A stretch of 64,000 nucleotides of DNA. It comes from Rhodohalobacter sulfatireducens. Its GTDB lineage: Bacteria > Bacteroidota > Rhodothermia > Balneolales > Balneolaceae. The notes below the pieces were generated by a model. That model did not search any database. It was not told where the DNA came from and saw nothing but the letters and a program-made list of their open reading frames with translations. This document shows positions 26,729 to 35,475 of this stretch, in pieces (position 1 is the first letter of the stretch; each line of letters opens with the position of its first letter). The translations under genes and the position numbers were made by a program. The DNA lies in the NCBI RefSeq assembly GCF_022012475.1, contig NZ_JAKLWS010000017.1, positions 1 to 64,000 on the forward strand, given 5' to 3'.

Positions 26729-27547
26729 TTATGATTTAAGCTTCCACATCGCCCTACCTTGGTCGTCTTTGATATCAGAAACCATCTCAAAATCAGATTG
26801 TTCATTTTGGCCGCCGGTGACTCTGTCTATCATCTGTTCATATTCAAACAGATCTGCCGGAGTTCGGTGTAGATCGGCTCGAATAGTGTCCGGATAGGGG
26901 AAGAAACACTTTGGGTTATGCTTGAGTGCATAGCGATTTTCATAAAATTTGGCTCCTGAACGGTTGGTCATCGCTTTTTTAAGCTCTTTTTCTGAAAATT
27001 CATGTAAAGATTTCTCAATATCGTCGAGCAGATCGGAATGATGATTTAAAATTTTAAAATAGAACAAGTTGTTCCAGTACTCTGCGATACGAATCAATTT
27101 TTCAGAAAATTCACTACTACTAATAGTAGTATCTTTCTTTTCTTTGGAAGGTTTCTTTTGTGTGTCCGGTTTTCGAACCAATGGTTGGTTTGATTTTCGG
27201 ACCGAATCGGGTTGTTTTTTCGGACCGTCCAAATTTTGCTGGTTCGATTCTACGACCAGGTACTCATGTGGTATTACTTCCTCATTCTTTTTGATGATTT
27301 TCTTTTGAGTCAATTTATGCAATGCGTCAATAACTGTACTCTTGGCTAATCCGGTAGCATCAACCATCTGACTAATCGAGATTTTATCCCGTTTTTTGTG
27401 AAACCCAAATGTTGACCGGCAGATTGTCATTAAAATTTTAAACTCACTGCCCGACAGTTTGCTGATCACTTCATCAAGGATTCTGTTCGGAACTTTTGTA
27501 AACGGTATTCTTTCATCTAAGCCATTCATAATTGCAGTACCTCCCAA
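26729..27547 (-). CDS. RepO-like replication protein / winged-helix DNA-binding protein
   Basis: This 272-residue protein has an N-terminal winged-helix domain of the phage replication protein O type: RIPFTKVPNRILDEVISKLS, then FKILMTICRSTFGFHK and ISQMVDATGLAKSTVIDALH. A Lys/Ser/Pro-rich linker (about 105-145) and a C-terminal domain follow. Such proteins bind the origin of phages, plasmids or integrative elements and recruit the helicase. ATG at 27547 or the internal ATG seven codons later could be the start. It is preceded 2 bp upstream by an excisionase-like gene. Confidence 0.7.
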   Translation of the reverse strand: MGGTAIMNGLDERIPFTKVPNRILDEVISKLSGSEFKILMTICRSTFGFHKKRDKISISQMVDATGLAKSTVIDALHKLTQKKIIKKNEEVIPHEYLVVESNQQNLDGPKKQPDSVRKSNQPLVRKPDTQKKPSKEKKDTTISSSEFSEKLIRIAEYWNNLFYFKILNHHSDLLDDIEKSLHEFSEKELKKAMTNRSGAKFYENRYALKHNPKCFFPYPDTIRADLHRTPADLFEYEQMIDRVTGGQNEQSDFEMVSDIKDDQGRAMWKLKS

Positions 27548-27549
27548 AA

Positions 27550-27807
27550 TTAGCTTAAATGAAAAATTCGTTCGATCACCTTCCGCTCAAAATATTTCCG
27601 TCGGCTTCCCCCAAATTGAATGGAAGGAATGTAACGGGGATTTTGATCGTCCAGATTAGAGCGATTCAGGATGGTACGATGATTCAGCCCGGTGAGGTCT
27701 TCTACCTCTCTGGCCGTGATATACTTTTTCTCATTGATACGATGTTTGTTGGAGTTCAGAAGGAGGTCCAACTTTTTTTCGATTCTGGTTAATTTTTCTT
27801 CACTCAT
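27550..27807 (-). CDS. Excisionase-like helix-turn-helix protein
   Basis: This 85-residue basic protein has a short coiled N-terminus (LTRIEKKLDLLLNSN) and a MerR/HTH_17-like domain (ITAREVEDLTGLNHRTILNR ... IQFGGSRRKYFERKVIERI). Its position between the integrase module and the RepO-like gene suits an excisionase or element regulator. It differs from the AlpA-like protein at 7252-7572, so the element encodes two such factors. Confidence 0.7.
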   Translation of the reverse strand: MSEEKLTRIEKKLDLLLNSNKHRINEKKYITAREVEDLTGLNHRTILNRSNLDDQNPRYIPSIQFGGSRRKYFERKVIERIFHLS

Positions 27808-27989
27808 TTGTATGGGGTTTCATTAATGATTTCATTTCATTAATTATATCCCCGTAAATTCAAAATTAACAGTCTATTAGAACATAAAAGTCTATAGTAA
27901 GTTATAGAAAATCTGGTTTTTGGAATAGAAAAGTGTCTTATCTTATAGAAGAATGGCAACAAACTATAGACGGCTAAAAAACATGAAAT

Positions 27990-28727
27990 TTACTTGTGCG
28001 GGATTTTCTGTTTATTGGGTTTTTTCCCTTCATCATGTACCCATGTATTGATTCTCCCATTAATAGTACTCCACTCTACTTTCTCTCCATTTTCATAAAA
28101 AACTGCAAATTTTTTTATTTGAGACTTCAACCTATCCCTAGTGATCTCTTCTCCTAGCTCTTTTTCATAATAACGGCAAGCATCCGGAACTGTATCGAAC
28201 TCTTGTTTTAAACTAAAGCTACCTTCAAGCTCAATATCTTCAATTACGGTCTCAATGATATTCAATTTTATATGAGCCTTTCCAATCTTGTTTAGTGGAG
28301 CATTAAGCGGTGCAACAACGTTAGGTTCACAATTGATGAATCGAACTATGTTTAAATTGCTCCTTGCTGTAGAACGATTAAATGAAATACAGAAATTTTT
28401 AAGCTTTTCAGAGGATATTTCCGAAAGTGATATCTCTTTGCGGCTATGGTTTTCAATCATGGGTTTATAGTCATCCAACACCTTGAGATTTTTTTCAATG
28501 ATCTTGATCAATCGTTTTTTATTTTTTTCCAGCTCTTCAACTTGCTCTTTCCCGAAGCCATCGTAATCCGATAAATATTGATATTTGAGATCCTCAATGT
28601 CATTATCCAGCTCTGCATAAATCATAGCGGCTTTCTTATAAGACGGTCGACCGTTCACAAAGCCACTTTCAACTTTGCTTGAGCAGATGAGGTCGAGTAC
28701 TAATTTCTTTAGGTCATTCTTCTCCAT
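27990..28727 (-). CDS. Unknown 245-residue protein directly downstream of the integrase
   Basis: No family is recognised. The protein is charged and helical (DNDIEDLKYQYLSDYDGFGK, then a long Lys/Glu helix). Its C-terminal part (about 175-235) may be a small DNA-binding fold. Its ATG is directly adjacent to the integrase stop codon, so the two are co-transcribed. It is probably an element-mobility or maintenance factor; this is inference from position only. Confidence 0.65.
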   Translation of the reverse strand: MEKNDLKKLVLDLICSSKVESGFVNGRPSYKKAAMIYAELDNDIEDLKYQYLSDYDGFGKEQVEELEKNKKRLIKIIEKNLKVLDDYKPMIENHSRKEISLSEISSEKLKNFCISFNRSTARSNLNIVRFINCEPNVVAPLNAPLNKIGKAHIKLNIIETVIEDIELEGSFSLKQEFDTVPDACRYYEKELGEEITRDRLKSQIKKFAVFYENGEKVEWSTINGRINTWVHDEGKKPNKQKIPHK

Positions 28728-29903
28728 TTATTCGATTCCTTTAATCGCGTTCGTAATATCGTTTTGGTCCAGGTGCTCATAAATTTGAGTTACGTGAACA
28801 GATGAGTGTCCCATTATTTTTTGGACGATATGGATGGGAACTCCTTTTCTCAGCAGGTCCGTTGCGCAGGAATGTCTTAATCCATGCAGCGTTACGGTAT
28901 TTGGGACCTTGGAGGCCTTCTTCACAAATTTCTTGAAGGATTTAGACAGTGATCCGGGACTCATTCCATGATATCGATTCAGCCCTGTTGAGCTGGGAAA
29001 TACATAACCGTCACTCGGTTCTCCCTGGTCTTTATACCATTGTTCGAGCCACGGTTTTAGCGGTTTACGGATCGGAATTACACGCTCCTTACCGGATTTT
29101 GTCGTGTTATCATCCCTGTTTGTAATGTATATACGACCAAAGTCCTCAGGATCATTTGGATTTCCAGTCAAATCTATATCAGTCCATTGTAGATTCACCG
29201 CTTCCTTTGCCCTGAGTCCGCAATAATAGATAGTATTGATCATCGGTTTAAACCACAACCGTTTTTGATGAGGTTTGGTGACCGATCCTTTTTTCTCCTG
29301 GATCTTATAAAATTTATCAAACGCTTTAAACACTTCATCCAATTGCTTTCTTGAAATCGTTTTTTGCGAAATTTTCTGTGGAATTCGCGGAGGCTTGATA
29401 TTTGAGGTAATATCTTCTTTTAAAATATCCTTTTCATGAAGCCAACTGAAAAACACTTTCAGATGGCGCAAATAACTGGCCTGAGTTGCGGGAGCTAAAT
29501 CAGACCGAAAGCAAAACTCTCGGATATCCGATTCATAAATTTTAGTTACAGGCATAGTTTTTCCCAGCTTCTTCATTAACATATCCAGATGCTTGCGGTA
29601 ATTTTTCTTGGTAGTTGCGTTTGCCTGGCTTCGTTGTTCAATGAATTGATCTGCCGCTTTGTGCAGGGGAACATATTTGCCCTTTAGTTTCTCCCTCTTC
29701 TTTTCTGCTTCTTTTTGAGGCGTCCAGCCGTTGAAGGGATCGATCTCCCCACGAATATGTTTGTCTTCAAATTCGATCCGCAGCTTCTCGGCTTCCCTTT
29801 TAATTGTCGTTCCTAAACTGAATGCTTTCCGCTCTCTCTTTCCATTTATTTTTCTAAAGAAACGGATGTAATAGATATCACCTCTTTTCTTAAGACTGGC
29901 CAT
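28728..29903 (-). CDS. Tyrosine recombinase/integrase of the element
   Basis: This 391-residue protein has an N-terminal Arm-type segment and a SAM-like core-binding domain (about 85-180). The catalytic domain has Arg in YYCGLRAKEAVNL, His 340-x-x-Arg 343 (HGLRH), His 366 (MGHSS) and nucleophile Tyr 375 (QIYEHL), so all catalytic residues are present. It lies 480 bp from the 3' end of a tRNA gene and is oriented away from it, the usual arrangement for tRNA-targeting integrative elements. It probably integrated the defence island. Confidence 0.95.
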   Translation of the reverse strand: MASLKKRGDIYYIRFFRKINGKRERKAFSLGTTIKREAEKLRIEFEDKHIRGEIDPFNGWTPQKEAEKKREKLKGKYVPLHKAADQFIEQRSQANATTKKNYRKHLDMLMKKLGKTMPVTKIYESDIREFCFRSDLAPATQASYLRHLKVFFSWLHEKDILKEDITSNIKPPRIPQKISQKTISRKQLDEVFKAFDKFYKIQEKKGSVTKPHQKRLWFKPMINTIYYCGLRAKEAVNLQWTDIDLTGNPNDPEDFGRIYITNRDDNTTKSGKERVIPIRKPLKPWLEQWYKDQGEPSDGYVFPSSTGLNRYHGMSPGSLSKSFKKFVKKASKVPNTVTLHGLRHSCATDLLRKGVPIHIVQKIMGHSSVHVTQIYEHLDQNDITNAIKGIE

Positions 29904-30382
29904 AAATAACGTAGTTTATTTGAGTTCGAATTAAGAATTTGTAAAAATAGTCTCCCCTTGAGGGTCCCGAACCGTCGGGACGCCTTTAAGCGGAGGGGTG
30001 TACATCCCCCGAGTTCACACGACATTCGTCATGCTCACATTCACCCTTCAAAGGGGGACTTTCCGGCCCAAAATTCAGAATTTTTAATTCAAGCTACCCT
30101 GCATAAAGTTCAAAATTCCAATTGGGTATGAGAGTGTGGAACATTTGCACCTGCTAAAGGGGGTTTAAAAAGTCCCAAATAACTCACAAAATCGTGGGTG
30201 AAAAGTGTTAACTAACCTCAATTTTGTACCCACTGGTGTACCCACTAATTACGTAATTCGTGTTTAAAAATGAAAATGATTCACTTGAACTTTTTTTGAT
30301 GGAATTAGAAAAACGCCAAAAAATGTACGTTTAAACGGTTTTAAGGGCGATTATTCGGGAAATTTTGGGAGGGAGAAAAAAG
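29904..30382. other. Integrase-tRNA intergenic region, expected to contain the attachment site
   Basis: No gene was seen. An imperfect palindromic element occupies about 29950-30060. The remainder is AT-rich. The attachment core should overlap the tRNA 3' end near 30383. I found no second copy of the tRNA 3' end elsewhere in the window, so the opposite junction must lie left of base 1 or be degenerate. Confidence 0.55.
29950..30060. repeat. Imperfect palindromic element
   Basis: Outer arms agtctccccttgagggt (29949-29965) and acccttcaaagggggact (30043-30060) are inverted copies with one indel. Inside lie the hairpins GTCCCGA/TCGGGAC (29964-29981) and a GGGG/CCCC stem near 29995-30010. It resembles the REP-like elements between core genes at 41.8-42.1 kb and 49.9 kb. 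Confidence 0.55.
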
Positions 30383-30456
30383 TGGGCCCGGAGGGACTTG
30401 AACCCCCGACCAATCGATTATGAGTCGACTGCTCTAACCGGCTGAGCTACGGGCCC
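30383..30456 (-). tRNA. tRNA with CAT anticodon, probably tRNA-Ile2 (lysidine-modified)
   Basis: The minus strand folds as a complete 74-nt tRNA without encoded CCA. The acceptor stem is GGGCCCG/CGGGCCC with discriminator A. The D-arm is AGCTC...GAGC. The anticodon stem-loop is CGACTCATAATCG with anticodon CAT, and the T-arm loop is GGTTCAAGTCC. The anticodon stem and the TTGGTCG variable region resemble tRNA-Ile(CAU) more than elongator tRNA-Met. The 3' end faces the integrase, so it is the likely integration target. Confidence 0.92.
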
Positions 30457-30774
30457 GTTTATGGATGGGCAGCGATTGATCTTCAATCAATCGAAAGACC
30501 CTAAAATTACGAGCTTTCAAACCGAGATACAAGATTATTGTCATATGAGTTACCCCGTACACGAGATAAACACAATACATACCGATTTTTTAATTTCCAC
30601 TTAAAAACCCCATTGAAATTTGTAGATTTATTATAATTTATAGGGGTTATTGTCTACTGTTATTGGACAGATAACAAGTAAAGACCATCCCCTTCATTAT
30701 TCCGTTTTTTAGCGGAATAGGGAAGGGGATTGATACCTGTTTTCCATAGCCTTGGCGGTGGTAGGAGACGGGTA
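30457..30774. other. Intergenic region between tRNA and porin gene
   Basis: It contains the tRNA promoter side and two hairpins near the porin stop. No gene was seen. Confidence 0.5.
30687..30730. terminator. Hairpin downstream of the porin gene
   Basis: Arms ATCCCCTTC plus ATTCCG and CGGAAT plus GGGAAGGGGAT pair around a T-rich loop. It lies about 45 bp beyond the porin stop (minus strand). A second stem (gatacc ... gggtatc, 30732-30777) abuts the stop itself. It probably ends porin transcription, although a U-tract after the stem is not evident. Confidence 0.5.
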
Positions 30775-31800
30775 TCAAAACTGGAACTGGAAATTGGCTT
30801 TCAAACCAAATTGATTTTCTCCATCGTACTCTTCACTATCCATCAGAGCAAGTGCATTTATATGAATGCTGAAAAGGCTCGTGATTTTTCGTTTCCAGGC
30901 CAAAATAAGCAGCTCGGAGTTGCGCTCTAAGAGGTTATACTCTAAATGATCCCATCGGGCTATGAGTTGATCTCTCTCAGAGAGATTTGTTCCGAGAGTA
31001 GCATAGAAGCCGGATATTGTTTCTTCAGCTTGAAGTTCTTGAGCATCAAAGGTAGTCTGTAAATACTCAACGGTGCCAAAGAGCGGATCGCGGTTAAATT
31101 CAGCATAGATACCGAATAGTTCACGGTCACCCATTGAGGTTAGGCCGCTCTTTCCCACTCGTTCCATCTTTGTTTGATTAAAAGCCCCGTTAAGTCCAAG
31201 TTCGAGTGAATTGCCTTCATTGCCAAATGTATAGGAAAGACGTCCTGTATAAAGAAACCTGCCATCATTTTCGTTCTGCAGCCGGTTTCCATTGTACATT
31301 CCAAAGGCGTAGTTAAATCCATCATTTTCGCCCAGAAATGTGATGCCAATTTCCCTGTTGTTCATCATGGCACCTGTAATACGAGCCCTGTCAATAAAGT
31401 CGGTGATGCCGGGGTTGGGATCAAGATCTGCACTTAAGCGGGGTTTGAATGAACCGACCTGCATTTCAAAATTATCTGAAAAATGATATCCCATACGGGC
31501 GTCTAGAATACTTGGTGCATCTGTATATTCAAGTTGGAATCGATAACTAAATTTACCATCCAAAACACCCCGGAACCCCAGGCGGTTTGCATCAAGCTCG
31601 TAGCCATTTCCACTATTAAAATTCCTGTCTGTAAATGTTACGTTTCCGAAAGTCTGTAATAGAAAAGTTACATTAAACTCTTCTGATTTTAATTTCTCCT
31701 TCATACGGTCACCAAGAGGTTCCTGAGCTTGAAGTGAAGTTGAATAAAATAAAACCAGGCTGAAAAGGAGAACGATGATCGTTTGTATTTTGGATTTCAT
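30775..31800 (-). CDS. Phosphate-selective porin O/P-like outer-membrane channel
   Basis: This 341-residue protein has a signal peptide (MKSKIQTIIVLLFSLVLFYS ... LQAQ). The barrel sequence is typical of porin O/P: LGFRGVLDGKFSYRFQLEY, ILDARMGYHFSDNFEMQVGS, FDRARITGAMMNNREIGIT-like elements, and a final strand ending FQFQF. It forms an outer-membrane pore for phosphate or other anions. It is transcribed away from the phosphohexomutase gene; a divergent promoter region lies at 31801-31980. Confidence 0.85.
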   Translation of the reverse strand: MKSKIQTIIVLLFSLVLFYSTSLQAQEPLGDRMKEKLKSEEFNVTFLLQTFGNVTFTDRNFNSGNGYELDANRLGFRGVLDGKFSYRFQLEYTDAPSILDARMGYHFSDNFEMQVGSFKPRLSADLDPNPGITDFIDRARITGAMMNNREIGITFLGENDGFNYAFGMYNGNRLQNENDGRFLYTGRLSYTFGNEGNSLELGLNGAFNQTKMERVGKSGLTSMGDRELFGIYAEFNRDPLFGTVEYLQTTFDAQELQAEETISGFYATLGTNLSERDQLIARWDHLEYNLLERNSELLILAWKRKITSLFSIHINALALMDSEEYDGENQFGLKANFQFQF

Positions 31801-31980
31801 GATTATTTATTGATTTATCATTGATCAGATCGACAGGTGGACGTATTAAATCAAAAAATTCAACAAGTCTATTCTTCTAATCGTTGCATATCCGAACTAA
31901 TCATAGATTTTTGTTAAAAGGCATTGTACTTTTTCGAAACCAATAAGAAAATAATTATAGTTGAAGAATTGGTGAAAAAT

Positions 31981-33399
31981 TTGAAAAAGATCAGATTCGG
32001 TACCGACGGATGGAGAGCGGTAATCGCTGAAAATTACACGTTTAAAAATGTAGGGATTGTTACCCAGGCTGTTGCGAGATGGATTGTAGATGAGGAAGTC
32101 ACGGAAAACGGCGTGGTGATTGGGTATGACGCCCGGTTTCTCAGTGAGCGGTTTGCCAAACATGCTGCTAAAATGTTTGCGGCCATGCAGATTCCGGTTC
32201 GAATTGCAGATCGTATCACCCCAACTCCTGCAATTAGCTGGGCTGCAAAGCATTTTCAAGCGGTGGGAGTCGTCATAACGGCAAGCCACAATCCACCCGA
32301 ATACAACGGCTACAAGATCAAGGCGCTTTACGGGGGATCGGCAGGGCCGGATCAGATAGCGGGAATTGAATTTAGGTTGGATCTTTATGATGAATCACTG
32401 GATACCAAATCGTACGATTTTTTAGTGAAAAGTGGATTGATCCGGGAGATGAATTTTTCTGAAGGATACTTGTCCCTGATTCGTCAATCGATCGACCTGG
32501 ACTCGATTCGGAAAAGTGGGATAAAGATTGCGCATGATCCGATGTATGGGTCCGGAAGAACCATTTTGAAACAGTTATTGGATGATCAGGTATTGGAAAT
32601 TCACGGCGAGATCAATCCCTCGTTTGGAGGTATAGCACCGGAACCGATGGGGAAAAATGTAGATGAACTTTCAGGGTTTGTCGTTCAAAACGATTGTTCG
32701 GTGGGGATCGCGAATGACGGCGATGCCGACCGGATCGGTATGGTTGATGAAAACGGGAAATTTGTGAATTCCCATCAGCTTTTAAGCCTTTTGGTGAAGT
32801 ATTTGGTTGATGAGAAAAAGATGACCGGTAAAATTGTTAAAACCGTATCTACAACCACCATGCTTGATAAACAGGCGGATAAATACGGCTTGCAACTGGA
32901 TGTAACTCCCATTGGATTTAAATATATCGCAGAAAAAATTGTAGCGGAAGATGTTTTGGTGGGCGGGGAGGAATCGGGTGGCCTGGCTGTGAAGGGGCAT
33001 CTGCCGGAGAGAGATGGAATCTATATCGGGCTATTAATCACAGAGATGATGGTAAAATCCGGCAAATCTTTGAGTGAGCTTGTTACGGATCTGTTTGATG
33101 AATATGGTTTGCACGAAACGCACAGAAATGATATCCATACGGAAGATCAAAAAAAGATAGGGATGATCGAATATTGCCGTGAGAAGAAATTGCGAGAAAT
33201 TGCAGGCCAAAAAGTGGTAGATTGGGATATGAAGGACGGTATTAAGCATTACCTTAACGATGGATCCTGGCTTTTAGTCAGGCAATCGGGCACGGAACCG
33301 GTATTACGAATTTACTCGGAAGCATCCTCAAAGGAGAAAGCCGTTGCCCTTGTTGAGGATACTACAGCATGGGTGGATCGTCCGGAAATCCTGGAATAG
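31981..33399 (+). CDS. Phosphoglucomutase/phosphomannomutase family alpha-D-phosphohexomutase
   Basis: The protein carries all four signature loops: IRFGTDGWRA at the start, the phosphoserine loop TASHNPPEYNGYK, the metal loop DGDADRIG and the sugar loop GGEESGGLAVKGH. The phosphate-binding RQSGTEPVLRIY is near the end. It interconverts hexose 1- and 6-phosphates for cell-envelope and storage sugars. The frame is open from ATG 31924, but homologues start just before IRFGTDG. TTG at 31981 (KKIRFG) or GTG at 31972 is therefore preferred; TTG starts are used elsewhere here. The next gene follows after 26 bp. Confidence 0.9.
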   Translation: MKKIRFGTDGWRAVIAENYTFKNVGIVTQAVARWIVDEEVTENGVVIGYDARFLSERFAKHAAKMFAAMQIPVRIADRITPTPAISWAAKHFQAVGVVITASHNPPEYNGYKIKALYGGSAGPDQIAGIEFRLDLYDESLDTKSYDFLVKSGLIREMNFSEGYLSLIRQSIDLDSIRKSGIKIAHDPMYGSGRTILKQLLDDQVLEIHGEINPSFGGIAPEPMGKNVDELSGFVVQNDCSVGIANDGDADRIGMVDENGKFVNSHQLLSLLVKYLVDEKKMTGKIVKTVSTTTMLDKQADKYGLQLDVTPIGFKYIAEKIVAEDVLVGGEESGGLAVKGHLPERDGIYIGLLITEMMVKSGKSLSELVTDLFDEYGLHETHRNDIHTEDQKKIGMIEYCREKKLREIAGQKVVDWDMKDGIKHYLNDGSWLLVRQSGTEPVLRIYSEASSKEKAVALVEDTTAWVDRPEILE

Positions 33400-33425
33400 A
33401 AACGGTTTGATGGAGAGGGCAAACT

Positions 33426-35342
33426 ATGTCCCAACAAGAAACGGGCGGGAAGCTGCAAATTTGGCTTACAGTACTCTGTGCAGTTTTTTTGCTGGCCGGT
33501 ATTGTCAGTGAACATCTTTTTTTATGGCCGAATGAAGTATCCGTTACTTTTTACATTCTCTCATATCTTACCGGTGGATACAGCGGTTTTGTTGAGACCA
33601 TTAAGCACCTGAGACAATTTCAGCTAAACATCGACTTTCTGATGATTTTTGCAGCTCTTGGAGCTGCAGTCATTGACCAGTGGATTGAAGGTGCTACACT
33701 GTTGTTTCTTTTTTCACTGAGCGGTGCACTGGAAACGTATGCCCTCGGAAAAAGCCGAAACGCAATCCATTCCCTGTTAAAGTTACGTCCATCCGAGGGA
33801 TTACTGAAAATGGAGGATGGTTCCGAAAAATTAGTTCCGATTGAAGAACTTGAAGTTGGCCAGGTAGTGATCGTAAAACCGGGAGAGCATATTCCCATCG
33901 ATGGTAAAATTGTAAAAGGACAGACCTCCGTTAACGAAGCAACCATTACGGGTGAAAGTATGCCTGTATCTAAAGGAATCGGGGAATCGGTGTTTGCAGC
34001 TACGCTCAATGAAAATGGGGTTATTGAGATCGAAGTAACCCGGCGGGCAAGTGATACCACAGTTGCTAAAATTATCCAATTGGTGGAGGAGGCACAGAAA
34101 TCTAAAGCTCAGACTCAACGATTCCTGGATACGTTTGAACCCCGATATGCACTGGCAGTTGTAGTTTCTGTTATCTTGCTGATCTTTATTCCCTGGGGAG
34201 TGTTTGGTCAGGATTTTGATCCCACATTCTACCGGGCGATGACGGTTTTGGTGGTGGCATCGCCGTGTGCATTAATCATTAGCACACCGGCATCTATTAT
34301 CTCCGCAATTGCCAACGGTGCAAAAAATGGTGTTCTGTTCAAAGGGGGCGCATACGTGGAGCATGCCGTTGATATCGATACGATTGCATTTGATAAGACG
34401 GGCACGCTTACAAAGGGAGAGCCTGAGGTCACAGATTTGATATCTTTTGATCGGGATAACGAGAAATTTTCAGAGGATGGATCCGAAGTTTTAGAGATGT
34501 TGGCTATCGCAGCCGGTTGCGAATATCATTCAGAACATCACCTGGCTCACGCTATTGTTAAAAAAGCTGAAGAACTTCATGTTGATCTGACCCGTGTTGA
34601 TGACATGCAATCTACTCCGGGGCAGGGGGTTGAGGGAAAATTGAATGGACACCACGTTTCTGTAGGAAATTCTCAAATGTTCAATAAGCAGCTTGAAAAA
34701 TGGAATCCAATGATTTCAGAAAAAGCTGATTTCCTGAGAGAACAGGGTAAAACTGTTGTTTTTGTTGTTCAGGATGAGATTGCGCTGGGCGTCATTGCTC
34801 TTGCTGATAAAGTTCGGGAGGACGCAAAAATAGTTGTTTCGAAATTGCAATCTCTAGGAATAAAACAGATTGTTATGCTGACGGGGGATAATAAAGGTGT
34901 AGCAAAATCTGTTGCGGCAGAATTGAATATCAGTCATGTATATGCTGAACTTTTACCGGAGAAAAAAGTTGATATCATTAAAAAGCTTCGTGAAAAGGGT
35001 GTTGTAGCGATGGTTGGAGATGGTGTGAATGATGCACCGGCGCTGGCTGTAAGTGATATCGGAATAGCTATGGGAGCAGCCGGAACAGATGTGGCACTCG
35101 AAACGGCCGATATTGTTTTAATGGGCGATGATCTTACAAAACTGCCCTATTTGCTCTGGCTGTCACGAAAGGCTAAAAAAGTTGTTTGGCAAAATATCGC
35201 GTTCAGTTTGTCGGTTATTCTCTTTCTCTTGGTCTGTGTTTTTACGATTGAACTTCCACTTACTATTGGTGTTATTGGTCACGAAGGAAGTACGCTGTTG
35301 GTAGTTCTGAATGGCCTTAGATTGTTGAAAAAAGGCAAATGA
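33426..35342 (+). CDS. P1B-4-type heavy-metal transporting P-type ATPase
   Basis: This 638-residue protein lacks an N-terminal metal-binding HMA domain. It has the actuator TGES loop (TITGESMPVSK), the phosphorylation motif DKTGT (Asp 323) and GDGVNDAPAL. The metal-site motif is SPC (279-281) instead of CPC, and HEGST occurs in the last membrane helix (619-623). SPC plus HEG(G/S)T defines the P1B-4 group, which exports Fe(II), Co(II) or related ions. The nucleotide-domain motif reads SEHHLAHAIV; the usual Pro after His 371 is His 372, an uncommon change. It may be co-transcribed with the phosphohexomutase gene. Confidence 0.9.
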   Translation: MSQQETGGKLQIWLTVLCAVFLLAGIVSEHLFLWPNEVSVTFYILSYLTGGYSGFVETIKHLRQFQLNIDFLMIFAALGAAVIDQWIEGATLLFLFSLSGALETYALGKSRNAIHSLLKLRPSEGLLKMEDGSEKLVPIEELEVGQVVIVKPGEHIPIDGKIVKGQTSVNEATITGESMPVSKGIGESVFAATLNENGVIEIEVTRRASDTTVAKIIQLVEEAQKSKAQTQRFLDTFEPRYALAVVVSVILLIFIPWGVFGQDFDPTFYRAMTVLVVASPCALIISTPASIISAIANGAKNGVLFKGGAYVEHAVDIDTIAFDKTGTLTKGEPEVTDLISFDRDNEKFSEDGSEVLEMLAIAAGCEYHSEHHLAHAIVKKAEELHVDLTRVDDMQSTPGQGVEGKLNGHHVSVGNSQMFNKQLEKWNPMISEKADFLREQGKTVVFVVQDEIALGVIALADKVREDAKIVVSKLQSLGIKQIVMLTGDNKGVAKSVAAELNISHVYAELLPEKKVDIIKKLREKGVVAMVGDGVNDAPALAVSDIGIAMGAAGTDVALETADIVLMGDDLTKLPYLLWLSRKAKKVVWQNIAFSLSVILFLLVCVFTIELPLTIGVIGHEGSTLLVVLNGLRLLKKGK

Positions 35343-35475
35343 AGATTAATTATCTCAAAAGGATCTTTAAACCCGGTATCAAAGTTTTTTGAGGATTGCC
35401 TATCTTATCTAATGTAAGAAACCACAGATCGTGTCGTTGACTATTGGTTTAAAATCTCTATTGAAGTAAATAAAT

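Noticed and set aside
1-30382. Second tRNA 3' end (left attachment site)
   Set aside because: No copy of the tRNA 3' end was found by eye in this range, so no attachment site is reported inside the window.
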